Positions 26,296 through 35,221 of a stretch of DNA of 64,000 nucleotides are shown here, piece by piece (position 1 is the first letter of the stretch; the number at the start of each line of letters is the position of its first letter). The notes under the pieces were generated by a model. The model saw only the letters and a list, made by a program, of their open reading frames with translations. It was not told the origin of the DNA and did not search any database. Source of the DNA: Paracoccus sigandri (lineage in GTDB: Bacteria; Pseudomonadota; Alphaproteobacteria; Rhodobacterales; Rhodobacteraceae); assembly GCF_003709565.1 (NCBI RefSeq), contig NZ_QNRC01000010.1:1-64000 (forward strand), read 5' to 3'. Made by a program: the position numbers and the translations under genes.

Positions 26296-28206
26296 ATGCA
26301 GAACGAAAACCGGCTGCGCCCCGAAAATCCGGGCGCACAGGCCGCGCATTTGCCCGACGACCGGACCCGCGGCCATGCGGATGTGCTGTTCTGTTCGTTC
26401 CACACATCCGACGACTATTATGCCGATGCTGCCGCGCGGCTGCGCGCCTCGCTGGACGGGCTGGGCATCCGCCACGAGATCGCCGAGGTCCACAAGGCCC
26501 CCGGCGAGGAATGGCCCGAGATCTGCCGCCGGAAGGTGCCCTTCCTGCATTCGGTCTGCATGGCCAATCCGGCGGCGCGGGTGTTCTGGATCGATGTCGA
26601 TTGCGACATCGACTATCTGCCCGGCTTCGTGGCGGGCTTTTCGGCCGACATCATCGGCTTCCAGCGCGGCTTCGGCCATCCGATGCGGATCGGCTATGCC
26701 AACAGCGCGCGCTTCTGGGAGCCCTGCTTCTGGGGCATCAACGCCACCCCGGCCGCCCGCGCCTATATCGAGGACGCCAACGCCGCCGCCACCCGCATGA
26801 CGATCCGCGCCACCGACGACTTCTTCTTCGAGGAGGCGTGGCGCAAGAATGCCGACCGGCTGAGCTTCCAGATGATCCCCTCGGCGATGCTTCTGGGCCG
26901 CGCGGATCGCCCCGAGACCGGGCAGAAGCCGTTCTTCTATTTCGGCTCCAGCGGCAATGTCGCCAGCTTCAAGGGCGTGGCCGCGCAGCACAGCCGCAAT
27001 GCGCGGCCCGCGACCGGCGCGCCCGCCCCCGGCACCCGGTCGCTGGCACTGCGCACCGCGCGCCGGGTGCAGGATGCGCTGCCGCCGGCCATCGCCGCGC
27101 CGCTGCGGCGCATCTCGGACCGGATCGGCATGACGGAACTGCTGTCGCCCTCGGTTCCGGCGTCAGCGCAGCTGTCGCCGCGCAGCATCTATCGCATCAT
27201 CCACGACGCGCGCGAGGGCCGGGCCGAGGCGGTCGAGGCGCGGCTGCAGGACATCGCCGCGCGCAGGCTTCTGTCGGCCACGGACCAGGCCGTCATCGGC
27301 GCCGCCCGCGCCTTCCTGGACTATGGGGGCCGCGGCGGGACAGAGGGCGGCGGGGGCGATCCGCTGCGGCTGCTGTGGTGGGACAAGCCCTATCCCGGCA
27401 ATTTCGGCGACTGGCTGTCGCCGCTGATCCTGTCGGCGGCCACCCGCCGCCCGGTCCGCTTCCAGGCCCATGACGACCCCGGCGCGGCGCCGCATCTGGT
27501 GGCGGTCGGCTCGATCGGCCGTTTCGCGCGGCAAAGCTCGATCCTGTTCGGCACCGGGGTCAGCCGCAGCGATGCGCTGCTGCCACCCGATGCGACCTAT
27601 ATCTCGCTGCGCGGCCCCTATTCGGCCCAGGCCGTCGCCGAGGCGGGCGGCCCCAGAATCGAGCGTTTCGGCGATCCGGCGGCGATCCTGCCCCGGCTTC
27701 TGCCCATCGCGCGCCCGGTCCGCACCAATGGCCGCATCGCGCTGGTGCGCCATTTCGCGCATCGCGGCGTCTCGCTGCGGCTGCCCGAACAGGTGGACGA
27801 GCATTCCGTCCTGTGTTCGGGCCGCCAGGAAATCGCGCGGCTGATCGAGACCCTGGTCGGCTATGACGCGGTGCTGACCAGCGCCATGCATATCCAGATC
27901 ATCTGCCAGGCTTACGGCATCCCGGTCGGCCTGATCACCTTCGAGGGATTCGAGGATGCCGTCCATGGCGACCGGATCAAGTATCGCGACTATGCGGCGG
28001 GGGTCGGGCTGCCCGAGAAACTGCCCCTGGCCGTGGATCACGACCTGCGCCACCGGGCGCTGGACCTCTTGATCGCGGACGACCGGATCCCGGCAACGGC
28101 GATGGCCGATATCGAGGGCGCCCTGGCCGAGGCCGTCGCGGCCCATGACCGCGCGGCCGGCCATGCCGGCGGGACATCGCAGCAGCGAGAAAAGGCAAGA
28201 CCGTGA
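26296..28206 (+). CDS. Fusion of a putative glycosyltransferase domain and a polysaccharide pyruvyltransferase domain (copy 1)
   Basis: The 636-residue protein has two parts. The N-terminal half resembles a nucleotide-diphospho-sugar transferase with a DxD-type motif (FWIDVDCDIDYL). The C-terminal part from about residue 350 begins LLWWDKPYPGNFGDWLSP and has the features of the polysaccharide pyruvyl transferase family, including the segment with TSAMHIQIICQAYGIP. It should work on surface polysaccharide in the cytoplasm. The start is uncertain; MQNENRL was chosen, but an ATG 132 bases earlier is in frame. Its stop overlaps the kpsE-like start. A paralog of the same layout starts at 31137. 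Confidence 0.75.
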   Translation: MQNENRLRPENPGAQAAHLPDDRTRGHADVLFCSFHTSDDYYADAAARLRASLDGLGIRHEIAEVHKAPGEEWPEICRRKVPFLHSVCMANPAARVFWIDVDCDIDYLPGFVAGFSADIIGFQRGFGHPMRIGYANSARFWEPCFWGINATPAARAYIEDANAAATRMTIRATDDFFFEEAWRKNADRLSFQMIPSAMLLGRADRPETGQKPFFYFGSSGNVASFKGVAAQHSRNARPATGAPAPGTRSLALRTARRVQDALPPAIAAPLRRISDRIGMTELLSPSVPASAQLSPRSIYRIIHDAREGRAEAVEARLQDIAARRLLSATDQAVIGAARAFLDYGGRGGTEGGGGDPLRLLWWDKPYPGNFGDWLSPLILSAATRRPVRFQAHDDPGAAPHLVAVGSIGRFARQSSILFGTGVSRSDALLPPDATYISLRGPYSAQAVAEAGGPRIERFGDPAAILPRLLPIARPVRTNGRIALVRHFAHRGVSLRLPEQVDEHSVLCSGRQEIARLIETLVGYDAVLTSAMHIQIICQAYGIPVGLITFEGFEDAVHGDRIKYRDYAAGVGLPEKLPLAVDHDLRHRALDLLIADDRIPATAMADIEGALAEAVAAHDRAAGHAGGTSQQREKARP

Positions 28207-29372
28207 AAGATCTCGAAGTTCCGCAACAGGTGCGCTCGGCCAATCCGCGCATCCCGCCCCCCGTCGGCCGGGCAGGCTGGACGGCGCGGCATTCGCTGGT
28301 CGTGTTCAGCTTCCTTCTGGTCTTCCTGCTGCCCTCGCTGATCGTGGCGGGCTACATGTTCGTCGTGGCGAAGGACCAGTATGTCTCCGAGGTCTCCTTC
28401 GTCGTGCGCGACGACGAGGTTCCGAACCTGGGCCTGCTGGCCGGGCTGGGCCTGTCCTCGGTCGGCAATACGACGACGGATGCGAAGATCGTCTACGAAT
28501 ATCTGCGCAGCCCGAACTTCGTCGCCCAGACCGACGCCCGGATCGACCTGCGCAGCATCTTCACCCGCGCCACAGGCGATCCGGTCTTCGCGCTGCAGGA
28601 CGGATCGACGCTGGAGGAACTGGTGTCCTATTGGCGGCGCATGGTCACGATCAGCGTCGATTCCGCCACCGGCATGATCGGGATCGAGGTCCGCGCCTTC
28701 GATCCCGACGACGCCCATCGCATCACCCAGGCCATCCATGCCGGTGCCGCGCATCTGGTCAACAACATCTCGGACCATGCCCGCGCCAATTCCCTGCGCT
28801 ATGCCGAGCGCGACCTGCGCCAGACCGAGGAACGGCTGGCCGAGGCGCGCATCGCGATGGCCCGCTTTCGCGACCAGCACAAGCTGATCGACCCGCAGGC
28901 GGCGGTGAACATCAATTCCTCGGTGATCGCCGGCCTGTCGCAGGAACTGACCGAGGCGATGATCCAGCTGGAAACCCTGCGCGAGCAGGGCACGGCGGAT
29001 GTGCGCCTGATCCAGGCCGAAACCCGCGTCAACGTCCTGCGCCGCCGGATCGAGACCGAGCAGCAGAGCTATATCGGCGCCGGCACCGACGACGATGTCA
29101 GCTTCAGCAACATCATCGACGGCTATACCCAGCGGCTGCTGGACCTGGAACTGGCCGAGAAGAGCTATGGCCTGGCGCTGGCGGGGGTCGAGGCGGCGCG
29201 CTCGAAGGCGGATCAGGACAGCCGCTACCTGGCCACCTTCGTCGAGCCGACGCGCGCCGAGACGCCGACCCGCCCGCGCCGGGTGATGATCACGCTGCTG
29301 GCCGTCACCTTCATCTTCATCGGCTGGCTGAGCCTTGTCCTGATCGGCTACAGCAATCGCGACCGCTACTGA
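28203..29372 (+). CDS. kpsE: Capsule polysaccharide export inner-membrane protein (KpsE/WzzE-like polysaccharide copolymerase)
   Basis: The 389-residue protein has a membrane segment at about residues 32-55, a long periplasmic part with coiled-coil helices (about 195-310, for example RYAERDLRQTEERLAEARIAMA, whose heptads are visible), and a second membrane segment near 355-378. This is the topology of KpsE/BexC/CtrB proteins of ABC-dependent capsule export, which bridge the inner-membrane transporter to the outer-membrane channel. The ATPase and permease of the same system follow with short overlaps. Confidence 0.85.
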   Translation: MKDLEVPQQVRSANPRIPPPVGRAGWTARHSLVVFSFLLVFLLPSLIVAGYMFVVAKDQYVSEVSFVVRDDEVPNLGLLAGLGLSSVGNTTTDAKIVYEYLRSPNFVAQTDARIDLRSIFTRATGDPVFALQDGSTLEELVSYWRRMVTISVDSATGMIGIEVRAFDPDDAHRITQAIHAGAAHLVNNISDHARANSLRYAERDLRQTEERLAEARIAMARFRDQHKLIDPQAAVNINSSVIAGLSQELTEAMIQLETLREQGTADVRLIQAETRVNVLRRRIETEQQSYIGAGTDDDVSFSNIIDGYTQRLLDLELAEKSYGLALAGVEAARSKADQDSRYLATFVEPTRAETPTRPRRVMITLLAVTFIFIGWLSLVLIGYSNRDRY

Positions 29373-30052
29373 TGATCCGGCTGGAGAACCTGTCGAAAAG
29401 CTTCACCGTCAACGGCCGCACGACCGTGGTGGCCCGCGACGTGAACGTGACCTTCCCCAGCCGCGCGGCGATCGGGCTGCTGGGCCATAACGGCGCCGGG
29501 AAATCCACGCTGCTGCGGATGATCGCGGGCGTGGTGCGGCCCGATCACGGCCGGATCGCGACCACCGGCAGCGTGTCCTGGCCGGTGGGTTTCGCGGGCA
29601 GCTTCCATCCCGACCTGACCGGGGCGCAGAACACCCGCTTCATCGCCCGTGTCTACGACGCCGATGCCGAGCGGCTGCTGCAATTCGTCGCGAAATTTTC
29701 GGATCTGGGGCACCATCTCTACCTGCCCTTCCGCAATTATTCCTCGGGGATGCGGTCGCGGCTAGCCTTCGGCGTGTCGATGGGCATCCATTTCGACACC
29801 TATCTGGTCGACGAGGTCACATCCGTCGGCGACGGCTATTTCCGCGAGAAGAGCAAGGCCTATTTCCGCAACCGGCTGCTGAACAGCGGCACGATCATGG
29901 TGTCGCATTCGATGAGCATGATCCGCGCGATCTGCACCTCGGCCGCGGTGCTGCACAACGGCCGGCTGCGCTATTTCACCGACGTGAACGAGGCCATCGA
30001 GGTCCACCAGGCGAACATGGGCACCACCGCGGACGAGGACGACGATGAGTGA
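29372..30052 (+). CDS. kpsT: Capsule polysaccharide ABC transporter ATP-binding protein
   Basis: The 226-residue ATPase has Walker A LLGHNGAGKSTLLRMIAG, the signature FRNYSSGMRSRLAFGVSMG and the KpsT-type switch VSHSMSMIRAICTSAAVL. It energises export of a lipid-linked polysaccharide. It overlaps the previous stop (TACTGATG) and the next gene by eight bases. Length matches KpsT, without the C-terminal carbohydrate-binding domain seen in Wzt, so a capsule rather than an O-antigen system is favoured. Confidence 0.9.
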   Translation: MIRLENLSKSFTVNGRTTVVARDVNVTFPSRAAIGLLGHNGAGKSTLLRMIAGVVRPDHGRIATTGSVSWPVGFAGSFHPDLTGAQNTRFIARVYDADAERLLQFVAKFSDLGHHLYLPFRNYSSGMRSRLAFGVSMGIHFDTYLVDEVTSVGDGYFREKSKAYFRNRLLNSGTIMVSHSMSMIRAICTSAAVLHNGRLRYFTDVNEAIEVHQANMGTTADEDDDE

Positions 30053-30854
30053 TCCGGCCCCCACCGGCCGCCCCTGGCGCCATCCGCTGAGCCGCGCGCC
30101 GGGCCTGCGCACGCTCTCGGCGCTGATCCTGCGCGAGATGTCCACCTCCTACGGCAAGTCGCCCGGCGGCTTCATCTGGACCATCCTGGAGCCGGTGGGC
30201 GGGATCGCGCTGCTGACGGTCATCTTCTCGCTGGCGGTGCGGGTGCCGCCGATGGGCTCCAGCTTCGCGCTGTTCTATGCGACCGGCCTGCTGCCCTTCC
30301 TGATGTTCCTGGACATCAGCCGCAAGGTCGCGCAGTCGCTGTCCTTTTCCAAGCAGCTGCTGTTCTATCCCGGCGTCACCTTCATCGACGCGATCTTCGC
30401 CCGCTTCGTGCTGGCCTGCGTGGTCCATGCCATCGTCTTCGTGGTCGTGCTGTTCGGCATCATCCTCTATGACCGGGTCGAGCTGATCATCGACCTGCCG
30501 GGCATCGTGCGGGCCTTCCTGATGGCGGCGGGGCTGGGGCTGGGCGTGGGCTGCCTGAACTGCTTCCTGATGCGGCGCTTCCCGCTATGGGCCAATGTCT
30601 GGGCGATCGTGACCCGGCCGCTGTTCCTGATCTCCTGCATCTTCATCCCCTACGACGCCGTGCCCGCCGGCTTCCGCGAGGTGCTGTGGTTCAATCCGCT
30701 GGTGCATATCGTCGGCACGAACCGCGCGGCCTTCTATTCGACCTATCGCGCCGAATACGTGCAGCCCGTCTATGTCGCGCTGGTCGCCGCGATCGTGTTC
30801 GGAATCGGCCTCGCGCTGCTGTTCAAGTGGCACCGGGACCTGGCGCAGCGCTGA
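30045..30854 (+). CDS. kpsM: Capsule polysaccharide ABC transporter permease
   Basis: The 269-residue protein is an ABC-2 type permease with six membrane segments. The N-terminal part LSALILREMSTSYGKSPGGFIWTILEPV is typical of KpsM/BexB. It forms the export channel with KpsT. The outer-membrane KpsD-like protein and the KpsC/KpsS lipid-anchor enzymes are not in this window, so the locus is incomplete here or split. Confidence 0.88.
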   Translation: MSDPAPTGRPWRHPLSRAPGLRTLSALILREMSTSYGKSPGGFIWTILEPVGGIALLTVIFSLAVRVPPMGSSFALFYATGLLPFLMFLDISRKVAQSLSFSKQLLFYPGVTFIDAIFARFVLACVVHAIVFVVVLFGIILYDRVELIIDLPGIVRAFLMAAGLGLGVGCLNCFLMRRFPLWANVWAIVTRPLFLISCIFIPYDAVPAGFREVLWFNPLVHIVGTNRAAFYSTYRAEYVQPVYVALVAAIVFGIGLALLFKWHRDLAQR

Positions 30855-31136
30855 AGATCGATGCTGCAGCTGCGAAGAAGGACAATTTTTCGCTGCGGCG
30901 CAACATCGGGCATAAACATGCTCTGACCGCGTGAATCTTTGGAATGGAAGCACAAACCATCCCCCGGCATTAATTGTCCCTGTAAAGAGTCGCCCGGACA
31001 TCGCTGCATAGCGGCATAAGCGACCGGCATCCCTTGGGGATGCCAGGTCCGGGCCCGGTTTCGCCTGACACGTCCCATTTTCATCGGCCCGTTCCCGCCA
31101 CATGGCACGCGGCTGCCCGATCAGACACGGATTGAC

Positions 31137-33140
31137 ATGACGAACCGCGACATCAGCATGACTGCCCGGCAATCGGCGGGCTTCGTGCCCGACCTGGCAT
31201 TTCCCGTCCGCAGGCTTCTGGCCGGCATCGGCCGAAGCTTCCGCGCGACCCGCATCGCTGCCCCGCCCCAGCGCATCACCATCGTCAGCTTCTATACCGA
31301 GGGCGGCTATTACGAGGAGAAGGCGCGCGAGCTGCGCGCCCGCTGCGACCAGCTGGGGATGCGCCACGACATCCAGCCGATCACCTTCCCCGACGACATC
31401 AGCTGGAGCGAGATCTGCCGCGCCAAGGTCCGCTTCTATCGCAAGATGCTGCTGAAGCACCGCAGCACGATCATGTGGCTGGACGTGGACACGACGCTTT
31501 TGCGCAACCTGGACGGGCTGTGCAGCACCTCCTATGACATCGGCGTCTTCATGCGCGGCTTCCGCTTCCTGCCGCAAGAGAATTTCTCGCTCTATGCCCG
31601 GCGCTTCCATCCGGGCTACCTGATCCTGAACCATACCCGCCAGACGCTTGAACTGCTTTACGAATGCAAGCGCGTCGAGGCCGAGACCACGGGCGATTTC
31701 ACCGACGACTATATCCTGGAAGAGGCGTTCCGGCGCACCAGCGCGCGCCCGCGTCTGATGATCCTGTCGCCCAACGACATCGCCCGGCCGCAGGACCCCG
31801 AACAGCCGGGCGCCTATTTCCTGCATGGCGACAGCGGCAACGTGAAGGAATTCCGCGGCAAGGTGCTGCAGCACAGCCCCGACATCATGCGCCCCGAAAG
31901 CCAGAAGGCGGTGCTGCTGAACCTGATCTCGGACGCGGCGCGGGCCGGCAAGCGCGCGCTGGTCTGCGAATATTACCACGCCATCCTGTCCCGCGACCCC
32001 GAGGATCACGGCAGCTATCACAAGCTGCTGGAGATCGCCGCCAGGATCCCCGGCGGGCGCGAATTGCAGCGGGCGCTGGACCGCTATCGCGACAATGCGC
32101 ATCTGTTCCCCTACGGGCTGCGCTTCCAGCTGCTTTCGGCGCTGGCCGACAGGGACTGGCCCAAAGCCGACAGGCTGATGGCCGAGATCGAAGCCACCGG
32201 CCATGACGCCGTCATCAGCTTCGCGCAAAGCCGGATGTTCCGCGCCTCGCTGGACCGGCGGGCCGAGGAAATGGGCATCGCCGACGAGGCCCGCCTGCGG
32301 CTGTTCTGGTGGGAACAGCCCTATCCGGGCAATCTGGGCGACATCGTCAACCCCTATATCGTCGAGAAGCTGACCGGCATCCCGCCGCAATGGGCCGGCC
32401 GCGGCCAGGGGCTGTGCGCCATCGGCTCGGTCATCAAATACGCCAGGGAGGGCACCGGCGTCTGGGGCAGCGGCACGCCGAATTCGGACGACCAGCTTGC
32501 GCCGGGGGCGCGGTATCACGCCGTCCGCGGCCCGCTGACCCGCGACCTGGTGCTGCAGGGTGGCGGCACCTGCCCCGAGGTCTATGGCGATCCCGCCTGG
32601 CTGCTGCCGATCCTCTATCCCCGCCGCCGCGCCGCCACGCGCAAGACCGGGCTGATCCTTCATTTCACGCATGAGGAACTGGCCAGCGAGGTCGCCCCCG
32701 AGATCCGGCGCATCAACATCCGCCGGCTGGGCTACGACCAGATCGAGGCCTTCCTGGACGAGATGCTGGACTGCGAACGGATCGTCTCTTCCTCGCTTCA
32801 CGGGGTCATCATCGCGCAGGCCTATGGCATCCCCGCCTGCCTTGCCACGGTGCGCAGCAGCGCCACGCAGATCCATGGCGACGGCATCAAGTTCGACGAC
32901 TATTACCGCTCGATCGGCCATGAGCGCGCGCCCGAACCGGTCGATCTGTCGGCCATCGCGCGGCTGGACGATGCGGCGGCGGACGGGCTGGACTTCCTGC
33001 TGGCCAAGCAGCGCATCGACATCGTCGGGCTGCTGGACGCCGCGCCCTTCGCGCTGGCGCCAGGCATCCGCCAGAAGGCGGTGGACTGGATGGCCGGGGT
33101 CGAGCCGGCGCGGCCCATAAGCTGGCTGCGGGCCGTCTGA
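31137..33140 (+). CDS. Fusion of a putative glycosyltransferase domain and a polysaccharide pyruvyltransferase domain (copy 2)
   Basis: The 667-residue protein has the same layout as the gene at 26296. The N-terminal half carries MWLDVDTTLLR (DxD) and an insertion with DDYILEEAFRR. A helical middle (about residues 260-370) looks like short repeats. The C-terminal part begins LFWWEQPYPGNLGDIVNPYI and contains SSSLHGVIIAQAYGIPACLAT, the core motif of the pyruvyl transferase family. The two copies flank the export genes. About 280 bp of non-coding DNA precedes it, so it probably has its own promoter. Confidence 0.77.
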   Translation: MTNRDISMTARQSAGFVPDLAFPVRRLLAGIGRSFRATRIAAPPQRITIVSFYTEGGYYEEKARELRARCDQLGMRHDIQPITFPDDISWSEICRAKVRFYRKMLLKHRSTIMWLDVDTTLLRNLDGLCSTSYDIGVFMRGFRFLPQENFSLYARRFHPGYLILNHTRQTLELLYECKRVEAETTGDFTDDYILEEAFRRTSARPRLMILSPNDIARPQDPEQPGAYFLHGDSGNVKEFRGKVLQHSPDIMRPESQKAVLLNLISDAARAGKRALVCEYYHAILSRDPEDHGSYHKLLEIAARIPGGRELQRALDRYRDNAHLFPYGLRFQLLSALADRDWPKADRLMAEIEATGHDAVISFAQSRMFRASLDRRAEEMGIADEARLRLFWWEQPYPGNLGDIVNPYIVEKLTGIPPQWAGRGQGLCAIGSVIKYAREGTGVWGSGTPNSDDQLAPGARYHAVRGPLTRDLVLQGGGTCPEVYGDPAWLLPILYPRRRAATRKTGLILHFTHEELASEVAPEIRRINIRRLGYDQIEAFLDEMLDCERIVSSSLHGVIIAQAYGIPACLATVRSSATQIHGDGIKFDDYYRSIGHERAPEPVDLSAIARLDDAAADGLDFLLAKQRIDIVGLLDAAPFALAPGIRQKAVDWMAGVEPARPISWLRAV

Positions 33141-33143
33141 GCG

Positions 33144-33881
33144 ATGGGCGACGACAGCATGACGGCGCCGGCGGGCAAGCCCTCGCCGCTGAAGGTGACC
33201 TATCTGCGCGAGAACTCGGCCAGCTGGGATCGCAGCCGTTTCCGCAAGCATCTGGCGGCGGTGCCGAACAACCCGGTCCTGGCCGAGATCGCGCATCGCC
33301 GCAACGCCCTGCGCTATCTGGCGCCGCATCCGCTGCACCAGTCCTATCAGGCGCCCAACCGCTCGCCCGCGCGGGTGACGCCGGACCTGCTGGCGATCTC
33401 GCCCGCCTATGGCGCGGTGCTGTTCAACCTTGCGCGCAGCATCGAGGCGCGGCTGATCCTGGAGGACGGGGCGGGCTTCGGCATCTCGTCGATGTATCTG
33501 GCGGCGGCCGCGCGCCAGGCCGGGGGCGGGATGCTGCTGTCCTTCGAGATCTCGGAATACGCCGCCCATGCGCAGGCCTCGGTCAACCTGGTCGATCCGG
33601 GATCGCAGGTCATCAGGGGCAGTTTCGCGGGCTTTCCGGCGCATCTGTCGGGCACGGCGCAGGTGGATTTCGCCTTCATCGACAGCATGCACGACAAGGA
33701 CAGCATGCTGCGCAGCTTCAAGTCGCTGATCGGCTGGATGGCGCCGCAATCGATCATCGTGGTGGACGACCTGTCCTATTCCGATTCCGCGCGCGAGGGC
33801 TTCCGCTCGATGATGCGGATGGGGCACCACGATTTCGTCGCCATCGTGAACAACCGCTTCGGCGTGCTGGTCAGAGGCTAG
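33144..33881 (+). CDS. Class I SAM-dependent methyltransferase-like protein
   Basis: The 245-residue protein has a Rossmann-type methyltransferase core: LILEDGAGFGISSMYLAAAAR as the SAM-binding glycine motif (in shortened form GAGFGIS), LLSFEISEYAAHA as the acidic strand, VDFAFIDSMHD and SIIVVDDLSYSD. This resembles the methyltransferase 24 family and sugar O-methyltransferases. It starts 3 bp after the pyruvyltransferase-like gene, so it probably methylates the same polysaccharide. Its end overlaps the convergent gene by 11 bp. Confidence 0.78.
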   Translation: MGDDSMTAPAGKPSPLKVTYLRENSASWDRSRFRKHLAAVPNNPVLAEIAHRRNALRYLAPHPLHQSYQAPNRSPARVTPDLLAISPAYGAVLFNLARSIEARLILEDGAGFGISSMYLAAAARQAGGGMLLSFEISEYAAHAQASVNLVDPGSQVIRGSFAGFPAHLSGTAQVDFAFIDSMHDKDSMLRSFKSLIGWMAPQSIIVVDDLSYSDSAREGFRSMMRMGHHDFVAIVNNRFGVLVRG

Positions 33882-35118
33882 GCCACCACGCCCGGCCGCG
33901 CGGAACCGGCGCGGCCGGGGGGTGCCGCCGCCCGCCCTCGCTGGCCTCGAACTCGGCCACCATCCGCGCCAGCCGCCGCTGGCTGGCCGAGATCAGCCCG
34001 CGATAGCGGCGGTTGCTGAACCCCCAGGCCGAGGAGGCCAGCCCGTCGGCGTGATCGACCAGGAAGGGCAGCGTGGTGACGACCCGCATCGCCGGCATCC
34101 TCTCCAGGTGGCGGTCGATGGTGATCCTGGCCCGCGCATGGGTGCCCACCGACCATGCGGCCAGCCAGTCCAGCGCCCGCGGCGCGAAGATGTTGAAGAC
34201 CATCCCGGTCGTGCGGTTCAGATGCACGAAGGTCTCGCCCCGGAAACGCTCGACGCGGGTCACGCGATAGCCGTCGCCGATATGGGTGGACAGGCCCGAG
34301 AAGACGTCCCATTCCGTCTGCGCCAGGTAATCCGTCACCACCTCCAGCCGATCCTCGAAGCGGGGATCGGCGTAAAGGTCGTCCTCGCAGATGACCGCGC
34401 TGTCCACCCGCGCCGACAGGCAGGCGCGGGCCATCAGGCGAAAGCCGATGGCCGCCCCGATCCAGCCGGGATTGCCGCGGACGCCGTTGAAAAGCCGGAA
34501 CTCCGGCAGGCGGCGGCGCAGGAAGGAGTGCCGCCTTTCGGGCGTCTCGGGCAGGCTGAGGCACAGTCGCGGCCGCCGCCCCAGCTTCTGCAATTCATGG
34601 AACTGCTGCCAGTCGGCATGGTCGGGATCGACGCTGCCCACCGCCAGCTGGATGCGATACAGGTCGCGCCGCAGCAGCGCCGGGTCGCGGGTGATCAGGA
34701 ACAGCCTGTCGGCGGGCGCCCCGGCCTCGATCAGCCTGGCCAGCCGGGTCTCGCTGGTCTCGATGATCGAATGGCAGTGCCGGGCCAGAAGGCCAAGCCG
34801 GGCGGGATCCAGCCCCGATCCGGCGGTGATGACCAGCACGTCCTCGGGGCCGTAAGCCGCAAGCGAGGGGTTCTCGGGGTCGATATGCAGCCGCGTCATC
34901 CCCGGCCGCGCGGTTTCCGGCAGGACCTGGTGCCCCAGCGCGATCAGCGCGGCGGACAGGCTGTCCGCGAAATCCGACCGCGCGCCGATGATGGCCAGCT
35001 GGCGCGAGAACGGCGCGACCGATCCTGCCTGCCGGCGCCGCTTGGGATAGCGCAGGCGCGAATAGAAGCCATGCGGCCCTTCCTGCCGCATGATCTGCCC
35101 CAGACGGCGTAGATGCAT
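33871..35118 (-). CDS. Glycosyltransferase, GT25-like, with an N-terminal extension
   Basis: The 415-residue protein has a C-terminal half (about residues 185-390) that looks like family 25 lipopolysaccharide glycosyltransferases: SLPETPERRHSFLRRRLPEF, RLFNGVRGNPGWIGAAIG and VICEDDLYADPRF, with the EDD acting as the metal-binding motif. The first 170 residues form another alpha/beta region of unknown role, perhaps a Rossmann domain. It is transcribed towards the methyltransferase gene and the two overlap tail to tail. Confidence 0.75.
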   Translation of the reverse strand: MHLRRLGQIMRQEGPHGFYSRLRYPKRRRQAGSVAPFSRQLAIIGARSDFADSLSAALIALGHQVLPETARPGMTRLHIDPENPSLAAYGPEDVLVITAGSGLDPARLGLLARHCHSIIETSETRLARLIEAGAPADRLFLITRDPALLRRDLYRIQLAVGSVDPDHADWQQFHELQKLGRRPRLCLSLPETPERRHSFLRRRLPEFRLFNGVRGNPGWIGAAIGFRLMARACLSARVDSAVICEDDLYADPRFEDRLEVVTDYLAQTEWDVFSGLSTHIGDGYRVTRVERFRGETFVHLNRTTGMVFNIFAPRALDWLAAWSVGTHARARITIDRHLERMPAMRVVTTLPFLVDHADGLASSAWGFSNRRYRGLISASQRRLARMVAEFEASEGGRRHPPAAPVPRGRAWWPSL

Positions 35119-35221
35119 GAGTGGCTGCCCCGTCGAAATGCTGCCCGGAACGCGGTGGACGTGCCGGGCAGCCTCGCGACGCCCTGCCCGGTGAACGCCG
35201 CATTCCCAAAGATGTGCCGGA

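Noticed and set aside
30585..33830. A 1081-codon open frame on the minus strand opposite kpsM, the second fusion protein and the methyltransferase gene
   Set aside because: It is the mirror of genuine genes in GC-rich DNA. Its composition is Arg/Gly/Ala-rich with no domain, and it crosses three real genes.
33871..33881. Frameshift or assembly error at the overlap of the methyltransferase and GT25-like genes
   Set aside because: Both frames end cleanly with normal-length proteins; an 11-bp tail-to-tail overlap is common in compact genomes.
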